Assembly: GCA_016716405.1 (NCBI GenBank)
Contig: JADJWK010000001.1
Location: forward strand, 496,001 to 560,000
Direction of reading: 5' to 3'
Length of the DNA: 64,000 nt
DNA from: Candidatus Melainabacteria bacterium
Lineage (GTDB): Bacteria; Cyanobacteriota; Vampirovibrionia; Obscuribacterales; Obscuribacteraceae
The position numbers and the translations under genes are program-made. The notes under the pieces are model-generated. The model saw only the letters and a list, made by a program, of their open reading frames with translations. It ran no database searches and was not told the origin of the DNA. Each line of letters opens with the position of its first letter. Position 1 is the stretch's first letter. Of the stretch, positions 44,925 to 55,162 are shown in pieces.

Positions 44925-45011
44925 ATCTATATCCCCGAAACTCGTCCATAGGATTTTACAGTAAGCTGAGGCTCGAGGCATCCGCCAGGTCATTGCAATA
45001 AAATAGAGGCC

Positions 45012-46193
45012 ATGAAAAATCGAACTTCCGGCAAAGCAAGCGGCAATATTCTCTTTCTCCTGGTCGGTTTGACCGCGGGAGCAGCTATATTCTGGGCCGG
45101 TCACCAGTTCTGGCCCGAGGACAAACAAAGCTCGCTCATTGACAATCCATCTTCCCCCCGGGCTTCTGAGGCTTTCCGGGGATTGCTCGGAGAGAGCACC
45201 ATTGCCGACATCGCGGCCAGAGCAGAGCCAAGCGTAGTCAACATCGACACCCGTACCAGCGTCGTTGTGGCAGATACACCTTATCATTCGGGATTGCCTC
45301 TCGGTCTCTTTTTCGGGCTCGAGCCCCAGACCCTGGTTCCCCGCCGGCTGGAGAGCAGGGGTGCCGGCTCCGGGTTCATAATCCGGTCCGACGGCTATAT
45401 TCTCACGAACAATCATGTGGTGGACAACTGGCAGGAAATCAGAGTCACTGTCAAGGACCAGCCTCCCTTTGCAGGAAAGGTAGTCGGTCGCGATGCCGCC
45501 ACCGACCTCGCGCTTATAAAAATAAACGCAAAAAACCTGCCTGTAGCGACTTTCGGCGACTCCGACAAGCTCAGGCCCGGAGACTGGGTTATCGCCATCG
45601 GCAGCCCTCTCGGTCTGGGCAAAACCGTCACACTCGGAATAGTAAGCGCCCTGGGCAGGTCCATCGGCAGCCTCAGCCAGTCTCTCCAGCTGATCCAGAC
45701 CGATGCAGCCATCAACCCGGGCAATTCGGGGGGGCCTCTCCTCAACATCCATGGCGAGGTAGTCGGGGTCAACACTGCTATAAGAGGAGACGCTCAGAAC
45801 ATCGGTTTCGCCATTCCGGTCTCGATAGCCAAAGACGTGGCCAGACAGCTCCTCGATAAAGGCCGTGTCTCCCATCCTTACCTGGGAATCTATATGCAGG
45901 CCCTCGATCCTCGCCTGGCCAGGTCTCTGGGCTATAAGCCCGACACCAGAGGAGTAGTGGTGGTTCAGCTCGAGCGAACCGGACCGGCGGCCCTGGGCGG
46001 TCTCAGACCGGCGGACGTGGTGGTGGAGCTGGAAGGCAAGCCGGTCTCATCCAGCGAAGAAGTGCAGCGTTGCCTGAGCAGGCATAAACCCGGCGATTCA
46101 GTCGAATTCGGCATCCTGCGCGACGGCATACCCCTGAAGCTAACAGTCAAGATAGGCGAGCTTCCAGAGGTGGCCCGAGCGCCTCACCAGTAA
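45012..46193 (+). CDS. HtrA/DegP-type serine protease with one PDZ domain
   Basis: 393 residues. A membrane anchor (about 14-34, LFLLVGLTAGAAIFWAGHQF) is followed by a trypsin-like domain: TNNHVVDN (His of the triad), DAATDLALIKI (Asp) and INPGNSGGPLL (Ser). One PDZ domain covers about residues 290-385 with LGIYMQALDPRLARSLGY and RGVVVVQLERTGPAALGGLRPADVV. These proteases degrade or chaperone misfolded envelope proteins. Length and layout match the cyanobacterial/Deg-type group with a single PDZ. The ribosome site is AGAGG close to the ATG. Confidence 0.95.
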   Translation: MKNRTSGKASGNILFLLVGLTAGAAIFWAGHQFWPEDKQSSLIDNPSSPRASEAFRGLLGESTIADIAARAEPSVVNIDTRTSVVVADTPYHSGLPLGLFFGLEPQTLVPRRLESRGAGSGFIIRSDGYILTNNHVVDNWQEIRVTVKDQPPFAGKVVGRDAATDLALIKINAKNLPVATFGDSDKLRPGDWVIAIGSPLGLGKTVTLGIVSALGRSIGSLSQSLQLIQTDAAINPGNSGGPLLNIHGEVVGVNTAIRGDAQNIGFAIPVSIAKDVARQLLDKGRVSHPYLGIYMQALDPRLARSLGYKPDTRGVVVVQLERTGPAALGGLRPADVVVELEGKPVSSSEEVQRCLSRHKPGDSVEFGILRDGIPLKLTVKIGELPEVARAPHQ

Positions 46194-46210
46194 CCCCAGG
46201 TCAACCACCA

Positions 46211-46220
46211 CTATATAAAG
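46211..46220 (+). promoter_or_regulatory. Candidate -10 region before the TPR protein
   Basis: A TATA stretch (actatataaag) lies about 75 nt before the ATG at 46290. No -35 box is clear. Confidence 0.3.
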
Positions 46221-46289
46221 CTCCACCCCTTCAAAATTGGCGAGCCATGCATTACGATTGCCGCGTTTCTGTCTCGTCCGTGGATAGCC

Positions 46290-48206
<1,917 letters not shown>

Positions 48207-48221
48207 CCATCCAGGAGCCGC

Positions 48222-48644
48222 TCAGTAGCTGAAATAAGGCGTGCTGTCGACAGGTCTGGCGCCAAGGGTGATGATGGCCAGATCGGACCGGATGAAACCC
48301 TGGATCTGTCGAGGTCCGCCGCCCCTCTCCGAATGGGGCATAACGAGAGACACCATATAATCCCGCTGGTAGCCGTTATTGTTCCAGCCGTTGCGATCGT
48401 AGAAGTTGCTGTTATTGTTCACCGGTGTCAGGGTCAGATCGGCCCCATACTGTGGGCGCTCGAACTGGTCGGCACGAGTGACGATCTGCTGGAAATCATC
48501 GGGACGAAACTCGAGATTGTCGAGAAGACGCTGCTGCGCTTGCTCGAACCGGCCTGCATCGAGCAAGCTGGCCACGGTCCGCGCTTCCGTCTCGACGCTG
48601 GTCGAGCGACCACCCCGATGAAAGTCTTGAAACTCATTGCCCAT
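48222..48644 (-). CDS. Protein of unknown function with an Asn/Gln-rich middle
   Basis: 140 residues from the ATG at 48644 (GAGGGG about 9 nt upstream); the frame continues to 48710. The first half is helical (EARTVASLLDAGRFEQAQQRLL, one TPR-like unit), the middle is NNNSNFYDRNGWNNNGY, and the end contains IQGFIRSDLAIITLG. No signal peptide or membrane helix. The TPR-like unit echoes the neighbouring TPR protein, to which the gene is convergent. Confidence 0.65.
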   Translation of the reverse strand: MGNEFQDFHRGGRSTSVETEARTVASLLDAGRFEQAQQRLLDNLEFRPDDFQQIVTRADQFERPQYGADLTLTPVNNNSNFYDRNGWNNNGYQRDYMVSLVMPHSERGGGPRQIQGFIRSDLAIITLGARPVDSTPYFSY

Positions 48645-49176
48645 ATCAATGCCCCTCTGACGTACTAATGGTTCTATCCAGCCCGCTTTGGATATTGACA
48701 TCCCGGACAAAATTAGTCACTGGGGAAATTACGCATGAAACCGCCCTGAGCGAGCCACGCTAGGGACTTTCTCATGAAAAACCTATGAGGTTCTCTTGAA
48801 AACCCGGCCTCATTCACCGGAGCGCCATGAGCCACAAGGATTTATGCTCTCTTTACAACCCATAAGATCCATTAGGTCAGGAGAGAAGAAAGAAATAGGC
48901 TGGATTTATCTCTCAGTCAAATTTCAGGCTCCCCGACCAAAGAATCAAAGACCATCCGGCTCTCAATCAAGAAGATCTGACCTGCCTCCAGCGCGGTGCG
49001 CAGGCAGCCATAGAGCCGGAAGGGACCTCCTCCTACCCTGCTTGCGCCGCAAGCAGGAAACAGCATCCCCGCATTCAAGAGACGAGCTGCGACCGATGCG
49101 AAGCCCGACGACTAGAGCGCCGGTCTCGCAAACGAAGCAGGTCCTCGCGGTGCGGGTCACCTGAAAGGAAACCATT
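48645..49176. other. 532-bp intergenic region with a short palindrome
   Basis: Mostly without clear coding potential. A near-perfect palindrome cctgcttgcg-c-cgcaagcagg lies at 49037-49057. No RNA gene is recognised. Confidence 0.5.
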
Positions 49177-49557
49177 GTGAACACCATCGACCAAAAGACC
49201 ATCGCCCGCATCGAAGAGCTGGGCAACCTCATCGCCGCCTCATCCGAAGAGCTCGAGCGCCTTCTCAGAGACCTCTCGGCCGGAGCCGACGCAGTCATGC
49301 ACGCCGCCGCCCGAAAATTCGCCGAGCGTTATGAAGCCGGTCCCAACCCGATCATGGCCGACTACAACGAGGCCCACGATCGCCTCCTCAAGGCCGCGAT
49401 TGCCGCTTCCAACCTGAAAGAAAAGGCGCGTCGGGCAGAAACCCTGCGCTCCCGTTGCGCGTACTGGGCCAGCACCGGATATCACCGCGGTCAGGAGAAA
49501 CGCGACATCGACTTCGTCCTTTCCGTCCTTCCGACCCTCGCCTCGAAACAGGACTGA
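49177..49557 (+). CDS. Helical protein of unknown function
   Basis: 126 residues from a GTG start with AAAGGAA about 8 nt upstream. It is nearly all helical (EELGNLIAASSEELERLLRDL, NLKEKARRAETLRSR) without signal peptide. The end CAYWASTGYHRGQEKRDIDFVLSVLPTLA is distinct but unrecognised. It is followed after 3 bp by the Cys-rich gene, so the two form an operon. Confidence 0.65.
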   Translation: MNTIDQKTIARIEELGNLIAASSEELERLLRDLSAGADAVMHAAARKFAERYEAGPNPIMADYNEAHDRLLKAAIAASNLKEKARRAETLRSRCAYWASTGYHRGQEKRDIDFVLSVLPTLASKQD

Positions 49558-49560
49558 AAC

Positions 49561-50151
49561 ATGCTATTCGAAAAAGACTCGATCCACGGTCATGTGATTG
49601 TCGACACCGATGCCGGCCCCGTCTACGAAGACGATGGCAGTGCGGTGGACCCCGCCCGGCCGCGGCCCTGCAAAGGCTGCAATCTGCGCATCGCCAATGG
49701 CGAGCACGATCCCTGCATCGCCAACCTGCCCGGCGTCTATCAGGCCTGCTGCGGTCACGGTCTCGATGTCACACCGTTGCACCAGAGGCCCAACGGCTAT
49801 GCCGGTCTCAATGACGGACGGACCATCTACTTCTCAGGATTGGCAGGCGGCCAGCGCATTCGAGCTGCCGTCGCCGCAGCTATTGCCGGCGAGCCGCTTC
49901 CGGAAGGCTTCGAATACGGCCAGCGCATGTGGTGGGAGGGTCTCACCGAAACGCAGAAGGCCTATGTCCAGGAGCGCATTCCAGCTGCTCTCGCGGCTCT
50001 GGTCGAAAAACTCGCCACTCCCTCTGAAGCCTTTCTGAAAGGCGAAGCGATGTGGTGGGACGGTCTCGATGATGACCAGAAGGCAGCGGTCTGGAACGCC
50101 CTGCCCGGATCGCTTGCTGCTCTCGTTCAGGAAGCCCTGGCCAAAAGCTGA
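49561..50151 (+). CDS. Protein with a CxxC..DPCIANLPGVYQACCGHG cysteine motif
   Basis: 196 residues, AGGA about 8 nt before the ATG. Residues about 38-70 contain PCKGCN..GEHDPCIANLPGVYQACCGHG, a five-Cys, His-containing pattern I associate with small proteins of actinobacterial and phage genomes, though no named family is recalled. GYAGLNDGRTIYFSG closes that domain. The second half holds two similar repeats (EYGQRMWWEGLTETQKAYVQER and AFLKGEAMWWDGLDDDQKAAVWN), a WWxGL-type duplication. A metal site is likely. It is the second gene of an operon. Confidence 0.7.
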   Translation: MLFEKDSIHGHVIVDTDAGPVYEDDGSAVDPARPRPCKGCNLRIANGEHDPCIANLPGVYQACCGHGLDVTPLHQRPNGYAGLNDGRTIYFSGLAGGQRIRAAVAAAIAGEPLPEGFEYGQRMWWEGLTETQKAYVQERIPAALAALVEKLATPSEAFLKGEAMWWDGLDDDQKAAVWNALPGSLAALVQEALAKS

Positions 50152-50173
50152 GCCCTGCTCTGTTCTCTGCGGG

Positions 50174-50211
50174 GGGAAGGTGCGCCGAGAGCGCCCTTCC
50201 CTTCGCTTTTC
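50174..50211 (+). terminator. Intrinsic terminator after the Cys-motif protein
   Basis: An 11-bp stem with one bulged T (50174-50185 with 50191-50201) is followed by ttcgctttt. The dyad attatattgcttagt (50223-50237) begins 12 nt later. Confidence 0.7.
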
Positions 50212-50544
50212 TCGCAATCTTTATTATATTGCTTAGTACCATCGATACCATGGAAGCTACCGCAATATCAAATCCACCAGCCGATCTGTCTGGCCCATAC
50301 AACCGGCAAAAGCATCCGAAATGGCGCCGGGACGAAGCCCTGCGGGTCCGTGTCAGAACCTAAATACATAAAATGAAAACATTACGACTAGGCCCGATTC
50401 ACCCCGAGATAGTAGTCAGAGGCGTTTCAATCGCATTTTCTTGCAGACAAGAATTCAATCTCCGAGTAAGCCTTCTCAACCCGCCCGCGCCTGAAAGCTG
50501 TTTCCTGAAACAGCCGGTCCGAGCCGCAACAGTGAAAGCAACTC
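50212..50544. other. 333-bp intergenic region with a dyad element
   Basis: attatattgcttagt (50223-50237) matches 13 of 15 bases of copy a at 2763-2777. The rest holds no gene. Confidence 0.5.
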
Positions 50545-50892
50545 ATGTCCAACCACAACAATCGCATCCGTTTCTCAGGCAGCAAGAACAGCCCTGTTCG
50601 CTGTTACGCAGTCTCTGCCGACCTAACCCTGGGTATCATGGACACCGTCGTCTACAGGCTCGATCAGCCCCTGCCGGCTAAACCCGAAGTCTATGCCGCC
50701 ACCAGAAAAGTAGCGGAGCAGCTTCAGAAGGTCGATGGAATCACCCATCTCATAATGCGCCAAAAAGAACTATTCGTTCTTCTCTCCGACGGGGTTCCCT
50801 GGACATCAATTCACGACCGGGTAATCGACACACTTACCGAGGAGATCTTCGCCGGTCGGCGGGTCTTGCTCGAAGACTACTGCCAGCACTAG
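50545..50892 (+). CDS. Protein of unknown function, possibly NifU/Nfu N-domain-like
   Basis: 115 residues, ribosome site weak. The pattern PEVYAATRKVAEQLQKVDGITHLIMRQKELFVLLSDGVPWTSIHDRVIDTL resembles the N-terminal domain of Nfu scaffold proteins (a helix, then a GV-x-x-V strand, then W-x-x-I-x-x-x-V helix); the likeness is weak. There is no Nfu CxxC domain. It lies 13 bp upstream of the small membrane protein, so they are likely an operon. Confidence 0.6.
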   Translation: MSNHNNRIRFSGSKNSPVRCYAVSADLTLGIMDTVVYRLDQPLPAKPEVYAATRKVAEQLQKVDGITHLIMRQKELFVLLSDGVPWTSIHDRVIDTLTEEIFAGRRVLLEDYCQH

Positions 50893-50905
50893 AGGAGACC
50901 ATCCT

Positions 50906-51220
50906 GTGCTCAACGACATCCTTCTGTACGCTCTTTGCGTCCTCGTACCGGGAGCGAGCGGCTATCTCATCTCCTACCGCTTTCATCGCAGCCATTACGC
51001 GCGAACCGATCGAAGCGGTGACTTCGGAGCCGCCCGCGGGTCCTTTCTCATGGTCATGAGCGGGGCTCTTATCGGAGCTCTCCTGCTCAATATCGCCCAT
51101 CGATTCGGTCTGGTATCACCGGACGCCGGAGCGACCGCCTTCATGCTCGCCCTTGGCGTCGGAGCCATCGGCGGTGTGATCGGACTGTTCCGCGGAACAT
51201 CCGGACCGCCTTCGAATTGA
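50906..51220 (+). CDS. Small membrane protein of unknown function
   Basis: 104 residues from a GTG start with AGAGGAG about 8 nt upstream. Three hydrophobic segments (about 2-23, 47-65 and 77-95, the last glycine-rich: LALGVGAIGGVIGLF). The loop between helices 1 and 2 is basic and aromatic (YRFHRSHYARTDRSG). No family is recognised. It is the second gene of the pair 50545-51220. Confidence 0.7.
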   Translation: MLNDILLYALCVLVPGASGYLISYRFHRSHYARTDRSGDFGAARGSFLMVMSGALIGALLLNIAHRFGLVSPDAGATAFMLALGVGAIGGVIGLFRGTSGPPSN

Positions 51221-51309
51221 CGAAAGAAGCAGCACTGCCATGCGCTCATGTCGGTGCTGCTCTCTCATCCAATCTGGTCTTCTGGTCTGACTAGCCGAAG
51301 CTTCCAAGT

Positions 51310-51399
51310 GCAAATATGCTTTTCTTGCGTAAAAAGGAGCCGATTTTACGTCAAAAACGCCTGGAAACTTAGGTTTGATAGCGTCCATGCTATTTTCCA
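51310..51399 (+). repeat. ~90-bp dispersed intergenic repeat, diverged copy 3
   Basis: Aligns without gaps to 8056-8145 over 90 bp at about 60 matches. Best kept are aatatgc, taaaaa, aaacgcc, atagc and gctattttcca. It contains its own small hairpin (gcgtaaaa..ttttacgt). The dyad actatttgttttagt follows at 51424-51438. Confidence 0.7.
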
Positions 51400-51449
51400 C
51401 CAACACTTCCAAGTCAAATTCTTACTATTTGTTTTAGTATTCTAAATGC

Positions 51450-51494
51450 CGAAAAGAAAGGGGTGGGTATGCCGTGAAGCATCCCCACCCCTTT
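51450..51494 (-). terminator. Intrinsic terminator of the fad operon
   Basis: A perfect 11-bp stem (51457-51467 with 51484-51494) is read on the minus strand, followed by CTTTTC, just past the stop of the fadJ-type gene. Confidence 0.85.
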
Positions 51495-51507
51495 GAAAAC
51501 GTTCGGC

Positions 51508-53706
51508 TTAGCCGAAGGTGGCGCCGCTTTCCGCCTTGCCCTTGAGCAGGTCGCAGGGCTCGTAGTTGGCGCCGGCCACCTGGGCGAGCCAGGTCAGATT
51601 CTGGTTCACCATGCGGGTGCCCAGACTGTCGGCCCAGCGGAGCGGTCCGCCGGTGAAGGGCGGGAAGCCCGTGCCGAAGATCATGGCCAGGTCGAGCTGA
51701 GCCGCGTCGTCGATGACGTTCTCCTCCAGGCAGCGGGCTGCCTCAGCCACCATGGCGAGGAAGAGCCGGTCCTGGATCTCGTCCTGGGTCTTCCGGGTCG
51801 GCTTGGTGCGGGAGGCCAGAGCCGCCTGCACATCCGGGTTGAAGAGATAGCGCTTCTTCTTGGCGAACATGCGCCCTTCCTTGACGGAAGCACGGTCACC
51901 GCTGGCGGTGTAGAGATAGATGCCGCGTCCACCCTTGCGACCGAGGAGCTTGAGCTCCTGGATGTCGCGAAGGATAGCCGGAGCGGACATCCGCTCGCCC
52001 AGCGCGTTCTCCAGGGTCTTGATCACGTGCCCGGCGATGTCGAGACCGACCTCATCGAGCAGAGTGAAGGGACCCATGCGCATGCCGAAAGCCGTAGCCG
52101 CCTTCTCGATGTCGGCCATAGGCACACCCTCTTCCGCCATGACGATAGCTTCGCGCATGTAGGGAGCGAGGATGCGGTTGACCACGAAGCCAGGGGCGTC
52201 GTTGGTCGTCACCGTGGTCTTGCCGAGCTTGAGCGCGAAAGCCTTGGCACAGGCAAGAGCGGCATCGGAAGTCGTAGCGCCACGAACGATCTCGACCAGA
52301 GGCATCTTGTGCACCGGATTGAAGAAGTGGATACCCACCACCAGCTCCGGATACTTCGACGCTTCGACGGTAACCTTGCCGTCACCGTCGGTGAGGGCAC
52401 CGGCCATCTCGCTGACCGACAGCGAGGAGGTGTTGGTGGCGAAGACATAGGGCTTCTGGATCACTTTGTCCAGCTCGCCCCGCACGATCTTCTTCACCTT
52501 CATGACCTCGGCGACCGCTTCGATCACCATGTCGCAGTCCGCCATGTCGGCGTAGTTCAGGGTCGGCTCCAGGTTGCTCATGAGGACGTCGGCGTCCACC
52601 CGGGACATCTTGCCCTTTTCCACCAGGGAATCGAAGAGACCCTTGATGGTGGCGACACCCTTATCGAGAGCCGCCTGGTCGATGTCCTTGAGCACCACCC
52701 GGAAGCCCTTGTAGAGAGCCGCCTGAGCGATACCGGCACCCATGACGCCCGCGCCCAGGACACCGACGACCTTGACGTCGACGGCGGGCTTGGCGCCGGC
52801 AGGCATCTTCTTGCTCTCGGTCTCGGCGAAGAAGATCCGCACGAGGTTCCGGGAAACATCCGTGGTGGCGAGCTTGGCGAAAGCCTGAGACTCCGCCTCG
52901 TAAGCCGCCTCGGCACTGCCGCCGACCGCCAGCAGGCAGACCTTAAGCGCGTCGAACGGCGCCGGGTACTTGCCCCTGGTCTGAGCGTAGATCTGGCCGC
53001 TCACCATCTTGGCGAAGAGGGCCCGACCGATGCGGGTGTTGTCGACGAACCAGCGGATTGCCGCCTGCTTGGCGCCAACCCTGGCTCGCTTCGGGCTCGA
53101 TCCGGCGAGAATCTCGCCGGCACGCTCGACGAGCAGGTCGCGGTCCACGACCTCATCCACGATGCCCAGCCGCCACGCCTTCTTCGAAGACGCAGTGCTG
53201 CCCGTGGAGATGAGCGGGAATGCATTCATGAGACCGATCAGCTTGGGCAGGCGCACAGTGCCTCCCCAGCCGGGGATGAAGCCGAGCTTGATCTCCGGGA
53301 CGCCGATCTGAGTCCGCTCGTCATGGCTCGCCAGGCGATAGCGGCAAGCCAGAGCCAGCTCGGTGAAACCACCCAGGCTGATACCGTGGATGGCGGCAGC
53401 CGAGTTGAGCTTCGCCAGCCGGGCGAAGATCTCCTTGCCCGCCTTGCTGGCTTCGTAAATCTTGATGGCAGGCTGGCTCTGCAACGCCTGAATCTCTTCG
53501 ACATTGGCGCCAGCGCCGAAATTGTCCTCCTTGCCGGAGGTGATGATCACGCCCTTGACGGTGCTGTCAGCCTCGATCTTATCGAGAGCTTCAGCCAATT
53601 CCCGAAGCACCGACTCGGACAGCAAGTTCATCTTGCTGCCCGGAAGGTCGATGGTCAGGAGAGCAACACCGCTGTCGAGCATCGTCAGCTTGATTGCCTT
53701 GGACAT
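51508..53706 (-). CDS. FadB/FadJ-type enoyl-CoA hydratase/3-hydroxyacyl-CoA dehydrogenase
   Basis: 732 residues from the ATG at 53706 (AAGGAG 9 nt upstream; the frame continues to 53748). The N-terminal crotonase domain (about 1-190) carries GKEDNFGAGANVEEI and IHGISLGGFTELALACRYR for oxyanion-hole glycines, and PEIKLGFIPGWGGTVRLPKLIG. The middle NAD domain has VVGVLGAGVMGAGIAQAAL, then ANTSSLSVSEMA and GIHFFNPVHKMPLVEIV; FVVNRILAPYMREA and GPFTLLDEVGLD follow. It hydrates and oxidises acyl-CoA in beta-oxidation. It is the second gene of an operon with the thiolase (42 bp gap), the usual FadA/FadB layout. Confidence 0.95.
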   Translation of the reverse strand: MSKAIKLTMLDSGVALLTIDLPGSKMNLLSESVLRELAEALDKIEADSTVKGVIITSGKEDNFGAGANVEEIQALQSQPAIKIYEASKAGKEIFARLAKLNSAAAIHGISLGGFTELALACRYRLASHDERTQIGVPEIKLGFIPGWGGTVRLPKLIGLMNAFPLISTGSTASSKKAWRLGIVDEVVDRDLLVERAGEILAGSSPKRARVGAKQAAIRWFVDNTRIGRALFAKMVSGQIYAQTRGKYPAPFDALKVCLLAVGGSAEAAYEAESQAFAKLATTDVSRNLVRIFFAETESKKMPAGAKPAVDVKVVGVLGAGVMGAGIAQAALYKGFRVVLKDIDQAALDKGVATIKGLFDSLVEKGKMSRVDADVLMSNLEPTLNYADMADCDMVIEAVAEVMKVKKIVRGELDKVIQKPYVFATNTSSLSVSEMAGALTDGDGKVTVEASKYPELVVGIHFFNPVHKMPLVEIVRGATTSDAALACAKAFALKLGKTTVTTNDAPGFVVNRILAPYMREAIVMAEEGVPMADIEKAATAFGMRMGPFTLLDEVGLDIAGHVIKTLENALGERMSAPAILRDIQELKLLGRKGGRGIYLYTASGDRASVKEGRMFAKKKRYLFNPDVQAALASRTKPTRKTQDEIQDRLFLAMVAEAARCLEENVIDDAAQLDLAMIFGTGFPPFTGGPLRWADSLGTRMVNQNLTWLAQVAGANYEPCDLLKGKAESGATFG

Positions 53707-53748
53707 AGCCTGTAGCTCCTTATTGCTTGTTGGTTGTGAGTCTGACAT

Positions 53749-54969
53749 TTACGGGCGCTCCACCAGCGTGGCGATACCCATGCCGCCGCCGATGCAGAGC
53801 GAGGCGATGCCCCGCTTCAGGTTGCGCCGCTTCAGCTCATAACCGAGAGAAAGAAGAATCCGGGCACCGGTCATGCCGATGGGGTGACCCATGGCGACGG
53901 CGCCGCCGTTGACGTTGACCTTCTCGCGATCCAGACCCAGGAGCTTCTCGCACGCCAGATACTGAGCCGCGAAGGCCTCGTTGATCTCGATCAGGTCGAT
54001 GTCGGCGAGCGACAGACCCGTGTTGGCGAGCACTTTGTTGATGGCGCCTACAGGACCCAGACCCATCTGGTCAGGGTCGAGACCGACCACCGCCCAGTCC
54101 ACGAGCTGGACCAGAGGCTCGACTCCGAGCTCGGCGACCTTGCGGTCGGAGGCGACGGTCACCATGCAGGCACCGTCGTTGATACCGGAGCTGTTGCCGG
54201 CTGTGATGTCCCGGGTGCCGAGGACACCCTTGAGCTTGCTCAGGGCCTCCATGCTGGTGCTGCGCGGATGCTCGTCGTTGACGAAGAAGCCGCGCCCGGG
54301 CACCTGAATCGCGTCGATCTCCATGGCGAAACGGCCGCTCTTGATGGCCTCGGCGGCGCGCGTCTGCGAACGCAGCGCGTACTCGTCGGCAGCCTCGCGG
54401 GAGATTCCGTAGGTGTCGGCCAGACGCTGTGCGGTCATGGCCATGTAGACCGTCTTGGTGTCCTTGATCAGCTTCATCGGCGCCAGCCCGTTGTCGAGCA
54501 GGGCGAAGAGCGTCGGGCGGGGACCCATCTTGACGATCTTGAACTTCTTGGCGATGAAACCATTCCAGCGAGCGCTGCCGGGCAGCATGTAGGGAATGGT
54601 CGACATGGACTCGGCCCCACCTGCTAGCATCAGGTCGGCTTCACCGAGCAAAATCATTCTGGCGGCGTCGTGAATCGCTTCCATCCCGGACCCGCACTGG
54701 CGCTGGACGGTCATGCCGTGCACGGTGGGGGAGATGCCGGCTTCGAGCGCGGCAACGCGAGCGGTATTGGGGGCATAGGACGACTGATATCCGTGCCCGA
54801 GAACGACACCATCGAGCTGACCCGGCTCAACCCCGCTTTTGCGGAGCGCGTGAGTCATGCTGTGACTCGCGAGCTTTTCCACGGGGAGACCGCGCAAACT
54901 CTTGCCAAACGAGCCAATCGGTGTCCGACTTCCGTCGATGACAAACACCTTTGAGTTTCGGTTGTGCAT
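53749..54969 (-). CDS. Acetyl-CoA acyltransferase (thiolase, FadA/FadI type)
   Basis: 406 residues, AGGA before the ATG at 54969. The active-site Cys lies in MTVQRQCGSGMEAIHDAA (about 90-107), the substrate-binding Asn/Glu in INEAFAAQYLACEK, and GGAVAMGHPIGMTGARI and LCIGGGMGIA close the C-terminal half. Thiolases cleave 3-ketoacyl-CoA to acetyl-CoA and a shortened acyl-CoA; a role in condensation cannot be excluded, but the FadJ-type neighbour 42 bp downstream supports beta-oxidation. Confidence 0.95.
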   Translation of the reverse strand: MHNRNSKVFVIDGSRTPIGSFGKSLRGLPVEKLASHSMTHALRKSGVEPGQLDGVVLGHGYQSSYAPNTARVAALEAGISPTVHGMTVQRQCGSGMEAIHDAARMILLGEADLMLAGGAESMSTIPYMLPGSARWNGFIAKKFKIVKMGPRPTLFALLDNGLAPMKLIKDTKTVYMAMTAQRLADTYGISREAADEYALRSQTRAAEAIKSGRFAMEIDAIQVPGRGFFVNDEHPRSTSMEALSKLKGVLGTRDITAGNSSGINDGACMVTVASDRKVAELGVEPLVQLVDWAVVGLDPDQMGLGPVGAINKVLANTGLSLADIDLIEINEAFAAQYLACEKLLGLDREKVNVNGGAVAMGHPIGMTGARILLSLGYELKRRNLKRGIASLCIGGGMGIATLVERP

Positions 54970-55100
54970 AGGATTATCCTGTTCTTTCAGGTTATCTACA
55001 GTCGAAGCTGAAAGCCTCTAGGGCTCAGCTCGAAAGCAGCAGGAATGTGCTGGTAATAGCATTTGACTGAATCGTTAATTATCAGGATTAGCTTACCAAC

Positions 55101-55156
55101 AAAAGTCCGGACCGCCACCCTCAGTCCGCGTGTGACTGATATAGGCGGCGGTCCGG
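55101..55156 (-). terminator. Intrinsic terminator of the patatin gene
   Basis: A 10-bp stem (55107-55116 with 55147-55156) is read on the minus strand and followed by ACTTTTG. Confidence 0.75.
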
Positions 55157-55162
55157 CAGATT

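Noticed and set aside
44925..45875. Minus-strand extension of the 44598 gene
   Set aside because: This part runs antisense to htrA; the ATG at 44924 with GGGGA is a better start.
51493..53715. Plus-strand 740-codon open frame
   Set aside because: Antisense to the FadB/J-type gene, which has clear domain motifs.
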